Positions 16,131 to 24,535 of a stretch of DNA of 64,000 bases are shown in pieces. Position 1 is the stretch's first letter. Each line of letters starts with the position of its first letter. The translations under genes were made by a program, and so were the position numbers. This stretch comes from Duncaniella muricolitica (GTDB taxonomy: Bacteria; Bacteroidota; Bacteroidia; Bacteroidales; Muribaculaceae), in contig CP061009.1 of the NCBI GenBank assembly GCA_025808375.1, positions 620,001-684,000 of the forward strand. The letters are read 5' to 3'. Below the pieces are notes generated by a model that did no database searches, was not told the origin of the DNA, and saw only the letters and a list, made by a program, of their open reading frames with translations.

Positions 16131-16200
16131 TTTTTTCAATTAGTAATCTTTTTTCAATTAGTAATTAGTAATTAGCAATTAGTAATTTTTTGCTTGCTTA
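16131..16200. repeat. AATTAGT/AATTAGC heptamer repeats, left set
   Basis: Several copies of a seven-base unit AATTAGT or AATTAGC run between the AddB-like gene start and the end of the four-helix-bundle gene. They are in opposite orientation to the copies at 16620-16736, so the small gene sits between inverted arrays. Confidence 0.75.
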
Positions 16201-16220
16201 TTTATTTTTGCTTGCCTTGC

Positions 16221-16574
16221 TTATTTATTATAAAGGGTTTTGGTGATTGATTGCAGCAGTTTTATTATTTCTCTGCAATCGTAGAGCATGCTTTCAGATT
16301 GTTTGTCGTTTATATATTCTGATGCTTCAAGTAATTCAAGCCAATATTCTGTCTCGCCGGCTTCTTTTTGGGCTATGCTTAATTTGGATGCGAAGTCTGA
16401 TCTGCTTTGGCCGAATATCGCCTCTCTTACATTGGCACCGATGCTCGTACCACTTCTAAGAAGCTGTTTTGACAATACAAATTCTCTTTTTTCTTCGGTG
16501 AGATATTTGTATAGCCGTATGCATCTGATGGCAAAAGCCTTGCTTTTGTCTCTGATAGCATTCTCATCTTTCAT
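16221..16574 (-). CDS. Four-helix bundle protein (S23 / 23S rRNA intervening-sequence family)
   Basis: The 117-residue, helix-rich protein has the family pattern: IRLYKYLTEEKREFVLSKQL, then the signature RSGTSIGANVREA, then KLSIAQKEAGETEYWLELL. Related proteins occur inside 23S rRNA intervening sequences and as free genes in many Bacteroidota; their molecular function is not established. Here it is flanked by inverted heptamer repeats and is AT-richer than its neighbours, so it could be a small mobile cassette. It separates holB from the AddB-like gene. Confidence 0.85.
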   Translation of the reverse strand: MKDENAIRDKSKAFAIRCIRLYKYLTEEKREFVLSKQLLRSGTSIGANVREAIFGQSRSDFASKLSIAQKEAGETEYWLELLEASEYINDKQSESMLYDCREIIKLLQSITKTLYNK

Positions 16575-16619
16575 CGATAGCTTAAAAGTTGATGGTTAAT
16601 TGAAAGTTGATAGTTGATT

Positions 16620-16736
16620 GGTATAATATTAGCGATTAATTACTAACTACTAATTACTAATTGCTAATTGCTAATTGCTAATTACTAATTGCTAATTACT
16701 AATTGCTAATTACTAATTACTAATTACTAATTGCTA
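16620..16736. repeat. ACTAATT/GCTAATT heptamer repeats, right set
   Basis: About sixteen tandem heptamers alternate ACTAATT and GCTAATT and run into the holB gene, supplying its stop codon (CTA on the plus strand at 16734-16736). They are the reverse complement of the units at 16131-16200. Confidence 0.85.
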
Positions 16737-17861
16737 ATTGACCAAGAGTATGATCATTTTTATGGCAAAGTCAAAGTTGACGATTTTGCCGTTGGCGTTG
16801 CCGGCTATGTCGGCCGAAGCCTGATTCATGTGACGTATTATCGCCTCGGCGTTGCGTTCGGTGATAAAGCGGGCGAAACGTTCGCTGAACTGAGCCTCCG
16901 TGCGGTTGAGATAAGAGATTTCGGGGACGTGCAGATTGTAGACAAAATTTTCGCGTATGAGCCGCTGGGCATAGTCGTAAAACTTCACCGACTGCTCGCG
17001 CCCGAGCGACGTGACATCGTTGCTCCACTCGAGCAGACCCTTGACATCGCGCTGATAGGCCAGACGCATGAGCCGCACGAAGTAATCGAAAAACATCCGG
17101 CTCACACTCGTGGCGTCGACCGACCGCAGGGCCGCATTGACATTGCCCGCGGCTATATGTGCCGAGGCCATGGCATCCTGACGGTCCATCGACAGGCGTG
17201 AGCACAGATAGTCGGCCACCGAGGCGTCATCGAGCCGCGTCACCTCTATCGGACGGCAGCGCGAACGTATGGTCGGAAGTATGGCCGAGGCGTCATTGCT
17301 CACGAGGATGAATATGGTGTCGGGATAAGGCTCCTCGATGAGTTTGAGCAGCTTGTTGGCCGCCTGTTCGTTCATCTTTTCGGGCAGCCACATCACCACG
17401 ATTTTGTAGCGCGAGGCCGAGGCCGACACCGCGAGCCGACGCTCCAGATGTGCACTCTCGTAGACATAGATTATAGGCTGGGCGTTCTTCTTGTCAAACA
17501 TTGCCGCCCAGCGGTCAAAATCCATATACGGACTTGCCGACATGAAGTCGCGGAAATCGTCGATATAGTCGCCCGACACAGGCTCCTTCAGTTTCTCGGT
17601 CTTGACCACGGGATAGACATACAGCGTGTCGATGTGGCTCATCGACTCGTGGGCCAGACATGCACGGCATGCGCCGCACGGCTCACCGTCGGACGTAGGA
17701 TGTTCGCAATGAAGATATTGCGCAAACGCACGTGCGAGCATAAACTTACCCGACCCGGCCGGCCCGTGAAGCAGCAGGGCGTGGGGCACACGCCCGTCGG
17801 CCACCATGTCGCGCAGTTGACGCTTGACATTTTCATGTGAGGGGATGTCGCTGAATTTCAT
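16734..17861 (-). CDS. holB: DNA polymerase III delta-prime subunit
   Basis: Clamp-loader subunit that helps place the sliding clamp on DNA. The 375-residue product has the Walker A motif GPAGSGKF near residue 34. The zinc module Cys residues are in CEHPTSDGEPCGACRACLA, and KLIEEPYPDTIFILVS and TIRSRCRP (sensor and SRC arginine-finger region) follow. The start MKFSDIPSHENVKRQL is well conserved. The 3' end lies inside the heptamer repeat, so the last residues before the stop are set by repeat sequence. Confidence 0.92.
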   Translation of the reverse strand: MKFSDIPSHENVKRQLRDMVADGRVPHALLLHGPAGSGKFMLARAFAQYLHCEHPTSDGEPCGACRACLAHESMSHIDTLYVYPVVKTEKLKEPVSGDYIDDFRDFMSASPYMDFDRWAAMFDKKNAQPIIYVYESAHLERRLAVSASASRYKIVVMWLPEKMNEQAANKLLKLIEEPYPDTIFILVSNDASAILPTIRSRCRPIEVTRLDDASVADYLCSRLSMDRQDAMASAHIAAGNVNAALRSVDATSVSRMFFDYFVRLMRLAYQRDVKGLLEWSNDVTSLGREQSVKFYDYAQRLIRENFVYNLHVPEISYLNRTEAQFSERFARFITERNAEAIIRHMNQASADIAGNANGKIVNFDFAIKMIILLVN

Positions 17862-18215
17862 ATTGCAAATGTACGCATATAAATCAACTTTCGCAACCTC
17901 TCGATTCGTTCTTGCTTATGCGTTATAAGTAACCGTCCGACACCGTGAGTCGCTAAACTCAAGACATATATTTCGGGTATCTTGGTGATTTTTCTGCTCC
18001 GGAATCCCGATAGATTACCCTTGAGTTGTTCCACTTGCCCGGTGCCTGTGGCGGGATGCTCTTTCAGCTCCTGCTCTGAGCTCCTGCCATAATGGAGAGC
18101 TTTTGCAGAGTATCGACGGGAAGGTCGATGTTTTTATACACAATGTATACACATGTGCCTGTTGAAAAGTTTTTCTTTTGCTTATATAGCGGAAAAAGCG
18201 TAATTTTGTAGTGTT
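17862..18215. other. 354-base gap between divergent holB and patatin genes
   Basis: No open frame is credible here. A hairpin ATCGAC-GGGAAG-GTCGAT at 18112-18129 is followed by GTTTTTATA, which looks like a plus-strand intrinsic terminator although no plus-strand gene precedes it. AGCTC/GAGCT at about 18067-18084 forms another small stem. A short untranslated transcript ending near 18135 is possible but I see no convincing promoter for it. Confidence 0.3.
18177..18208 (+). promoter_or_regulatory. Promoter of the patatin gene, with almost no leader
   Basis: TTTG at 18177-18180, a 20-base spacer, and TAATTTTG at 18201-18208 match the consensus. The expected start point (about 18213-18215) lies next to the ATG at 18216, so the mRNA would be leaderless or nearly so unless translation starts at the second Met (18225). 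Confidence 0.7.
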
Positions 18216-19025
18216 ATGCTTGATATGTTAAGATTTTCACGCAAGCCCTATAAGCTGGGCCTCGTCCTCAGCGGGGGCGGGGCGCGCGGTTTTGCTCATG
18301 CCGGAGCGTTGATGGCTCTTGAGGAGATGGGGATTCGTCCCAACATCATCGGTGGTGTGAGTGCGGGCTCGGTCGTGGCGGTTATGTATGCCGCGGGCAT
18401 GAGTCCCGAGGCGATTATCAAAGCGTTTTCCGACATCAAGTTTGGCGACTTTGCCGAGCTTGCCGTGCCGCGTGACGGCTTTTTCTCCATGGACGGCTTC
18501 CGTAAATTTCTACGCAAGCAGATACCCTACGACGATATTTCCCAACTTCCGCTCCCCACGGTAGTATGTGCCACCGACCTGCTCGACAGCAAGGCCGTGG
18601 CATTCAGCGAGGGCAGCATTGTCGACTGCGTATCGGCCTCGTGCAGCATACCCATCGTGTTCAAGCCGGTCAAGATTGACGGCGTGACATATGTCGACGG
18701 CGGAGTGGTGGCCAATCTCCCCGCCTGGGCCCTGCGTGACAAATGCAAATATCTCATAGGCATAAACTGCTCGCCAATGCCCCGTCGAGGCAAACCAAAG
18801 TCGATACTCGACATCGCTCAACTGACCTACGACTCGCTGGTCAAAAACAACGCTCAGGCTCAGATGGAGATGTGCGATCTGGCAATAAGCATCAACGACA
18901 TCGCCACATATAAAGTATTCAATCTCAAAGAAATCAACAAGGTCTTCCGCTCGGGCTACGACTCCACGATGCTCGCTCTGCTCAATGCGGGCTTCGTCAG
19001 ACCCGCCTCTTTGCGCAAGACCTGA
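18216..19025 (+). CDS. Patatin-like phospholipase
   Basis: Cytoplasmic or peripheral serine lipid hydrolase of the RssA/patatin type. The oxyanion motif SGGGARGFAHAG is near residue 20, the nucleophile lies in GGVSAGS near 48, and the catalytic Asp in VDGGVVANLPAW near 160. There is no signal peptide. At 269 residues it is a typical single-domain bacterial patatin and lacks the outer-membrane barrel of larger relatives. The GH13 gene follows after 42 bases on the same strand. Lipid substrate unknown. Confidence 0.88.
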   Translation: MLDMLRFSRKPYKLGLVLSGGGARGFAHAGALMALEEMGIRPNIIGGVSAGSVVAVMYAAGMSPEAIIKAFSDIKFGDFAELAVPRDGFFSMDGFRKFLRKQIPYDDISQLPLPTVVCATDLLDSKAVAFSEGSIVDCVSASCSIPIVFKPVKIDGVTYVDGGVVANLPAWALRDKCKYLIGINCSPMPRRGKPKSILDIAQLTYDSLVKNNAQAQMEMCDLAISINDIATYKVFNLKEINKVFRSGYDSTMLALLNAGFVRPASLRKT

Positions 19026-19067
19026 AAAACACACTATATATTCTATATTTCCTTACCTGAAATAATC

Positions 19068-20765
19068 ATGGATCGTAAGCCAATCATCTATCAGTTGTTT
19101 CCTCGTCTTTTCACTAATACCAATCCCAACTGTGTGCCCAACGGCACCCTCGCGCAGAACGGCTCGGGCAAGATGAACGACATCACCGACCGCGTGCTCG
19201 CCGGCATCAAGGAGCTCGGCGTGACTGCCGTGTGGTATACAGGCGTCATAGAGCACGCCACCAAGACCGATTATAGTGACAAGGGCATCACGCCTCCCGA
19301 CAATCCCCACGTGGTCAAGGGTGAGGCCGGCTCGCCCTACGCCATCAAGGACTATTATGACGTGGACCCCGATATTGCCGTCGACGTCGACAACCGTATG
19401 GCCGAGTTTGAGGCTCTCGTGGCCCGCACCCACGATGCCGGCATGGAGGTAATCATCGACTTTGTGCCCAATCACACCGCCCGCTGCTATCATTCCGACG
19501 CCGCTCCCGCCGGCATCGAGGATTTCGGTGCGCAAGATGACACCAACATGTTTTTCTCTCCCTCCAACAATTATTATTACATCACCCGTCAGCTTTTCGC
19601 ACCCTCCATCGACCTGGGCACCGGCAAGAAGGCCTATATAGAATTTCCGGCCAAAGCTACGGGCGACGACTGCTTCTCGGCCTTCCCGGGCGTCAACAAC
19701 TGGTATGAGACCGTGAAGCTCAACTATGGCCGCGACCCGCTCAACGGCAGCGGTCATTACGACCCCATACCCGACACCTGGTTCAAGATGCTCCACATAC
19801 TCCGCTTCTGGGCATCGAAGGGCATCGACGCCTTCAGATGTGACATGGTGTTTATGGTGCCGCTCGAGTTCTGGCAGTGGGCCATCCCCAATGTCAAGGA
19901 CCGCTATCCCCACGTCAAGTTTATCGCCGAGATTTATGACGTGCATCTCTATCGCGACTTCATCTTCACCGGCGGTTTTGATTACCTCTATGATAAGGTG
20001 AATCTCTACGACACCCTGCGCGGCATACAGTGTGCCAACTACTCCGCGGCCACCATCACCAACTGCTGGCAGACAGTCGAGGGCATACAGCCCCATATGC
20101 TCAACTTTCTCGAAAATCATGACGAGCAGCGTTTCGGCTCCAAATTCTATGCCGGCGACCCCGCCAAGGTGATACCCTCGCTGGTGGTGAGTTCAATGCT
20201 CTCGACCGGCCCCATGATGATTTATGCCGGACAGGAGCTGGGCGAGCAGGCCACCGACTCGGAGGGATTCAGCGGATATGACGGCCGCACCACCATCTTT
20301 GACTACTGGAGCATCCCCACGTTGCGCCGCTGGTATAACGACGGCAACCCCGACGGTTCGCTCCTCACGCCGCGCGAGCGTTGGCTCAGAGCCAAATATG
20401 CGAGCATCCTGAAGCTCTGCAATACGGAGAAAGCCATTTCGCAGGGCCGCTTCTTCGACCTCATGTATGTCAACTATCAGAATCCCACGCTCAACCCCCA
20501 CCGTCAGTATGTGTTCATGCGCTCCTATGACGGCGTGACCCTCCTGATAGCCGTCAACTTTTCGGCCGACTCGTGTGATCTCGCCATAAACATACCGCTT
20601 CACGCCCTCGAGATGCTCAACATCCCCGAAGGCCGCGTGAATGCCCGCGAACTCCTCACCGGCGACACCGACGTCAAGTCAATATCGTCCACCGAACCAT
20701 TCTCGACAATGATACCCCCCTACAATGCCGTCGTGTGGCGAATCCGTCACAAAGACGTGAAATAA
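19068..20765 (+). CDS. Alpha-amylase family (GH13) glycoside hydrolase, cytoplasmic
   Basis: A 565-residue GH13 protein without signal peptide, so it probably works on maltodextrin or stored glycogen inside the cell. Conserved regions are IDFVPNHTA near 147, GIDAFRCD with the nucleophile Asp near 260, FIAEIYDV with the acid/base Glu near 287, and FLENHDEQR with the third Asp near 349. A beta-sandwich C-terminal domain follows. The start MDRKPIIYQLFPRLF is the normal opening of the barrel. No sus or glycogen genes adjoin. Hydrolase or transferase activity cannot be told from sequence alone. Confidence 0.87.
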   Translation: MDRKPIIYQLFPRLFTNTNPNCVPNGTLAQNGSGKMNDITDRVLAGIKELGVTAVWYTGVIEHATKTDYSDKGITPPDNPHVVKGEAGSPYAIKDYYDVDPDIAVDVDNRMAEFEALVARTHDAGMEVIIDFVPNHTARCYHSDAAPAGIEDFGAQDDTNMFFSPSNNYYYITRQLFAPSIDLGTGKKAYIEFPAKATGDDCFSAFPGVNNWYETVKLNYGRDPLNGSGHYDPIPDTWFKMLHILRFWASKGIDAFRCDMVFMVPLEFWQWAIPNVKDRYPHVKFIAEIYDVHLYRDFIFTGGFDYLYDKVNLYDTLRGIQCANYSAATITNCWQTVEGIQPHMLNFLENHDEQRFGSKFYAGDPAKVIPSLVVSSMLSTGPMMIYAGQELGEQATDSEGFSGYDGRTTIFDYWSIPTLRRWYNDGNPDGSLLTPRERWLRAKYASILKLCNTEKAISQGRFFDLMYVNYQNPTLNPHRQYVFMRSYDGVTLLIAVNFSADSCDLAINIPLHALEMLNIPEGRVNARELLTGDTDVKSISSTEPFSTMIPPYNAVVWRIRHKDVK

Positions 20766-20776
20766 CCCCCGGGGGA

Positions 20777-20923
20777 GGGGATACAAAAGGACAAAAGACT
20801 CAAAAGAAACAAAAGTTTTTTATTTATACAGGCTGTAAATTATATAGCCATAAAAAACAAAAAACTTTTGTTTCTTTTGAGACTTTTGTCCTTTTGTATC
20901 TCCTTTTGTCCTTTTGTATCCCC
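20777..20923. repeat. Long hairpin repeat between convergent genes (family A)
   Basis: The left arm begins GGGGATACAAAAGGACAAAAG at 20777 and the right arm ends with TTTTGTATCCCC at 20923. The right arm carries a partial internal duplication (TCCTTTTGT repeated at 20889 and 20901). It lies between the GH13 gene and the convergent glycosyltransferase gene and its loop resembles that of the 11135 copy. Confidence 0.8.
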
Positions 20924-20929
20924 ATGCAA

Positions 20930-21706
20930 TTATCGTCCTGTCATTCGCAGGAGTGTGGGGAAGAATCCGTGGCGTGACTCGCCGAGCTTGGCGAGAATCA
21001 GCTTCTTGCGTATGAAATAGGGTATTATGCGATATTTGCGACGCAGACGTATATATTCGGGAGTGTTGCGTATCTGCCACGTGCCGGCAAAGTAATGTAT
21101 GGCATGCGTGCGCTCGGTGATACATCCCGGATTGCGCGAGTAGGCATACGAATCCTTGGGGCAGAAATATTCGCGGGGATACACTGTCACCAGTTCGGGA
21201 AAATCCTGATGAGTATTGTCAGGGCGCAGTCCGCGCTCAAGCATATAGTCAGTCATTACGGCCACATTGGTAGTGGTGTCATGCGAGCCGTCAGACTTCA
21301 CAAACCGGCGCGAGGCATAGGCCTCGAGGTTTTCGCGGGCATAGCGCGCACCCTTTCTCGCACCCATGATACCGGTGGTGACATGGCGTGTGTCCTCAAA
21401 TCCCGTAAAGGCCGTGTGTCGGAGAAACGCGTCGAGCGGACGCACTATCTCAACATCCGTGTCGAGATACACGCCCCCCTCGGTGGCGAGTGCGTAGAGC
21501 CGCGCCACGTCCGACACGAAGGCATATTTGCCCGCGTCGTAGGCCTCGCGGACATAAGGATAAAGGTCGAGGTCAAAGTTGCTCTCGTTCCACTCTTTTA
21601 TCTCATAGTCGGGGCAATGTCTCTTCCATGTCTCGATATAAGCGAGCGTGTCGGCAGGAAGCGGACGGCCGCCAAACCAGCAGTAATGTATCTTCTTGGG
21701 TATCAA
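20930..21706 (-). CDS. Glycosyltransferase family 32 (DXD sugar transferase)
   Basis: The 258-residue protein has the GT32 pattern: IPKKIHYCWFGGRPLP at the start, VSDVARLYALATEGGVYLD containing the DXD in LDTDVEI near residue 95, and HAIHYFAGTW near the end. Such enzymes transfer sugars from nucleotide donors in surface-glycan synthesis. There is no transmembrane segment. No other glycan genes adjoin. It lies downstream of pnp on the same strand, but a hairpin at 21812-21871 separates them. Donor and acceptor unknown. Confidence 0.82.
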   Translation of the reverse strand: MIPKKIHYCWFGGRPLPADTLAYIETWKRHCPDYEIKEWNESNFDLDLYPYVREAYDAGKYAFVSDVARLYALATEGGVYLDTDVEIVRPLDAFLRHTAFTGFEDTRHVTTGIMGARKGARYARENLEAYASRRFVKSDGSHDTTTNVAVMTDYMLERGLRPDNTHQDFPELVTVYPREYFCPKDSYAYSRNPGCITERTHAIHYFAGTWQIRNTPEYIRLRRKYRIIPYFIRKKLILAKLGESRHGFFPTLLRMTGR

Positions 21707-21811
21707 CGTGAGGTTTATATTAAAATCGGATGATTACCGGGGCAGGAATCAATAAATCGCGATGTGCCCCCGGGGGTGTTGCGGAGAAGTTGGTTGCAAA
21801 ATTATAAAAAA

Positions 21812-21871
21812 AGAATGGGAAATCGGAGTGATTGGCCCCTTTGCAGGCCAATTTTTACCGTTTCCCATTCT
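21812..21871 (-). terminator. Terminator of pnp
   Basis: Outer arms AGAATGGGAAA (21812-21822) and TTTCCCATTCT (21861-21871) enclose an inner ATTGGCC/GGCCAAT stem. On the minus strand the hairpin is followed by TTTTTTTATAA. It lies 22 bases beyond the pnp stop codon. Confidence 0.8.
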
Positions 21872-21892
21872 ATATTATGTCAGACTCTTGTC

Positions 21893-24145
21893 TTAGTCGC
21901 GGGGTTCGCGGCGGGGGCGGTCACCGCCTTCACGACGGGGACGGTCGCCTTCGCGGCGGGGACGACGCTCACCGCGGTCGCCGCCCTCACGACGGGGACG
22001 CTCGCCACGGGGTGCGCGCTCGCGCTCTACGTAGCCTTCGGGCTTGGGCTGGAGCGCACGCATCGACAGGCGATACTTGCCGGTCTTCTTGTCGATTTCG
22101 ATGAGCTTGACCTCTACCTCGTCACCTTCCTTCAGGCCCGAAGCCTCCATGTTTTCGAGACGCTCCCATGAGATCTCAGAGATGTGGAGCAGACCGTCGC
22201 GGTTAGGCATAAACTCGACAAACGCGCCAAACTCGAGTATCGAGCGCACCTTGCCGTTGTACACCTTGCCCTCCTCGGGAAGCTCTACGATAGCGTTGAT
22301 CATCTCGAGAGCCTTGTCGATCGAGGGCTTGTTGGCTGCGGCCACCTCGATATATCCGCCTTCGGGGATTTCGTCGATGCTTACAGTCGCGCCGCTGGCC
22401 TCCTGGATGCCCTGGATTACCTTTCCGCCCGGGCCGATTACAGCACCGATAAGTTCCTTGGGTATGAGCATGGTGACGATGCGGGGCACGTGGGGCTTGT
22501 AGTCCTCGCGGGGTGCGGGGATGGTCTCCTCTATCTTGTCAAGGATGTGCAGACGTCCTTCCTTGGCCTGGTTGAGAGCCTTCTCGAGTATCTCATAGCT
22601 CAGACCGTCCACCTTGATGTCCATCTGGGTGGCGGTGATACCCTTGCGTGTACCGGTCACCTTGAAGTCCATGTCGCCGAGGTGATCCTCGTCACCGAGG
22701 ATGTCGGAGAGCACTGCATACTTCTCGCCGTCAGAGATGAGACCCATGGCGATGCCGCTGACCGGACGCTTCATCTTCACGCCTGCGTCGAGCAGCGAGA
22801 GAGTGCCGGCACATACGGTGGCCATCGACGAGGAGCCGTTGCTCTCGAGGATGTCGCTCACGATGCGGCATACGTAGGGGAAATCATCGGGGAACATGCG
22901 CTTGAGGGCGCGGTGGGCAAGATTGCCGTGACCCACCTCGCGACGGCCTACACCGCGGGGTGCGCGGGCCTCGCCGGTCGAGAAGGGGGGGAAGTTGTAG
23001 TGAAGGAGGAAACGCTCGCGGCCCTGGTTGAGCACATCGTCGAGTATCTTCTCGTCGAGCTTGGTGCCGAGGGTCACAGTGGCGAGCGACTGGGTCTCGC
23101 CGCGGGTGAAGACGGCCGAGCCGTGAGGTCCGGGCAGATAGTCGGTCTCACACCAGATGGGACGTATCTCGTTGGTCTTGCGGCCGTCGAGACGGATGCC
23201 CTCGTCGAGCACACAGCGGCGCATGGCCTCTTTCTCGACGTCGTGATAGTAACGCTTCACCAGTGCGGCCTTCTCTTCGCGCTCTTCTTCGGGGAGCGAG
23301 TCGATATATTCGTCGCAGATGGCGTCAAAGCTCTCCATGCGCCAGTGCTTGTCGGCACATCCGGCCTTGGCCACTGCATAAGCCTTGTCATAGCATTTCT
23401 CGCGCACGTCCTTGCGGAGCTCTTCGTCATTGACCTCGTGGCAATATTCGCGCTTTACGGTCGCGCCGGCTTCCTCGGCAAGCTCCATCTGAGCCTTGCA
23501 CTGCTCCTTGATGGCAGCGTGAGCCACACGCAGTGCCTCGAGAAGATCGGCCTCGCTCACTTCGTTCATTTCGCCTTCCACCATCATGATGTTGTCATAG
23601 GTGGCACCGACCATAAGCTCCATGTCGGCCTTGTCGCACTGCTCGAAAGTGGGGTTGATGACAAACTCGCCGTCAACGCGGGCAACGCGCACCTCCGAGA
23701 TGGGGCCGTTGAAGGGGATGTCGCTCACTGCCATGGCTGCCGATGCGGCGAGTCCGGCCAGAGCGTCGGGCATATCTACACCGTCGGCCGAGTACATGGT
23801 CACCTGCACGATGGTGTCAGCATGGTAATTGTCGGGGAAAAGGGGGCGCAGAGCGCGGTCTACAAGACGTGAGGTAAGAATTTCGTAGTCACCGGCACGG
23901 CCTTCACGCTTGGTGAAACCACCGGGAAAACGTCCGTTGGACGAGAATTTTTCTTTATACTCGACAGTAAGAGGCATAAAGTCAACACCTTCGCCGGCCT
24001 CCTTGGCCGAGCATACTGTAGCGAGGAGCATGGTGTTACCCATGCGGAGTTCTACCGCTCCATCGGCTTGCTTGGCCAGCTTACCCGTCTCAAGGGTGAT
24101 TGTACGGCCATCGGGCAGCGCGATGGTTTTTTTGATTGGATTCAT
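21893..24145 (-). CDS. pnp: Polyribonucleotide nucleotidyltransferase (PNPase)
   Basis: Phosphorolytic 3'-5' exoribonuclease of RNA turnover. The 750-residue protein has two RNase PH domains with FFPxN-type motifs such as REGRAGDYEILTSRLVDRAL and FPPFSTGEARAPRGVGRREV. A KH domain (IGAVIGPGGKVIQGI near 570) and an S1 domain (GKVYNGKVRSILEFGAFVEF near 640) follow. The last 45 residues are an Arg/Glu/Gly-rich repetitive tail (GDRGERRPRREG), a common addition in Bacteroidota that may bind RNA. The gene has a leader of about 110 bases with a stem, which may serve autoregulation as in other bacteria. Confidence 0.96.
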   Translation of the reverse strand: MNPIKKTIALPDGRTITLETGKLAKQADGAVELRMGNTMLLATVCSAKEAGEGVDFMPLTVEYKEKFSSNGRFPGGFTKREGRAGDYEILTSRLVDRALRPLFPDNYHADTIVQVTMYSADGVDMPDALAGLAASAAMAVSDIPFNGPISEVRVARVDGEFVINPTFEQCDKADMELMVGATYDNIMMVEGEMNEVSEADLLEALRVAHAAIKEQCKAQMELAEEAGATVKREYCHEVNDEELRKDVREKCYDKAYAVAKAGCADKHWRMESFDAICDEYIDSLPEEEREEKAALVKRYYHDVEKEAMRRCVLDEGIRLDGRKTNEIRPIWCETDYLPGPHGSAVFTRGETQSLATVTLGTKLDEKILDDVLNQGRERFLLHYNFPPFSTGEARAPRGVGRREVGHGNLAHRALKRMFPDDFPYVCRIVSDILESNGSSSMATVCAGTLSLLDAGVKMKRPVSGIAMGLISDGEKYAVLSDILGDEDHLGDMDFKVTGTRKGITATQMDIKVDGLSYEILEKALNQAKEGRLHILDKIEETIPAPREDYKPHVPRIVTMLIPKELIGAVIGPGGKVIQGIQEASGATVSIDEIPEGGYIEVAAANKPSIDKALEMINAIVELPEEGKVYNGKVRSILEFGAFVEFMPNRDGLLHISEISWERLENMEASGLKEGDEVEVKLIEIDKKTGKYRLSMRALQPKPEGYVERERAPRGERPRREGGDRGERRPRREGDRPRREGGDRPRREPRD

Positions 24146-24196
24146 AAAATGTTTTTAATTCAGCTTTTGTAATTTCTTCGTTTTTGCAGCTTAAGG

Positions 24197-24274
24197 GGGT
24201 GTGGAGGCGGCCTTGGCGCGGTCAATGTCTCATGCCTCACCGTCGGGCGAGTCCACACGGATTTTGCAAAGTTA
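24197..24274 (-). promoter_or_regulatory. pnp promoter -7 box and leader hairpin
   Basis: TAACTTTG on the minus strand at 24267-24274 fits the -7 consensus; no clear -33 box is seen. The transcript would begin near 24262 and soon enter a hairpin with arms 24197-24203 and 24252-24258 (GTGTGGA/TCCACAC). PNPase autoregulation through a leader stem is known in enterics; here it is only a possibility. Confidence 0.45.
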
Positions 24275-24308
24275 ACAATTATTTTTCAAATATTTAACAG
24301 GCAAAGGC

Positions 24309-24500
24309 TTAATAATTCAAAAAATCCACATGCGAATAAAGCCGATCATAATAGTTATTGTTGAAAAAAACAGATCTATCCGGCACAGGAGCGTCCTCAT
24401 CACAGGAATACATGATATCTCTTACTGTTCCTTTTGGAACTTTATCCCTTACATCCGGGAAATGAGTCATTATTGTGGAAAGATGATAGGGAAACATCAT
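24309..24500 (-). CDS. Small hypothetical protein (63 aa)
   Basis: The frame begins MMFPYHLSTIMTHFPDVRD and ends SHVDFLNY. It starts 35 bases after the TlpA-like gene on the same strand, with AAAGG seven bases before the ATG as a possible ribosome site. It is rich in Asp, Asn and aromatic residues, has no signal peptide or membrane segment, and matches no family I recognise. It could be a genuine small gene or the remnant of a longer one; the local AT-richness raises the chance of a random frame. Confidence 0.35.
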   Translation of the reverse strand: MMFPYHLSTIMTHFPDVRDKVPKGTVRDIMYSCDEDAPVPDRSVFFNNNYYDRLYSHVDFLNY

Positions 24501-24535
24501 TACCTTTGCGTTTTCTTCATTAAAGATATTGTTTA

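Noticed and set aside
16620..16736. CRISPR-like or origin-like iterons
   Set aside because: Units are only seven bases and contiguous. No replication gene or DnaA boxes are near, and the units are the inverse of those on the other side of the small gene.
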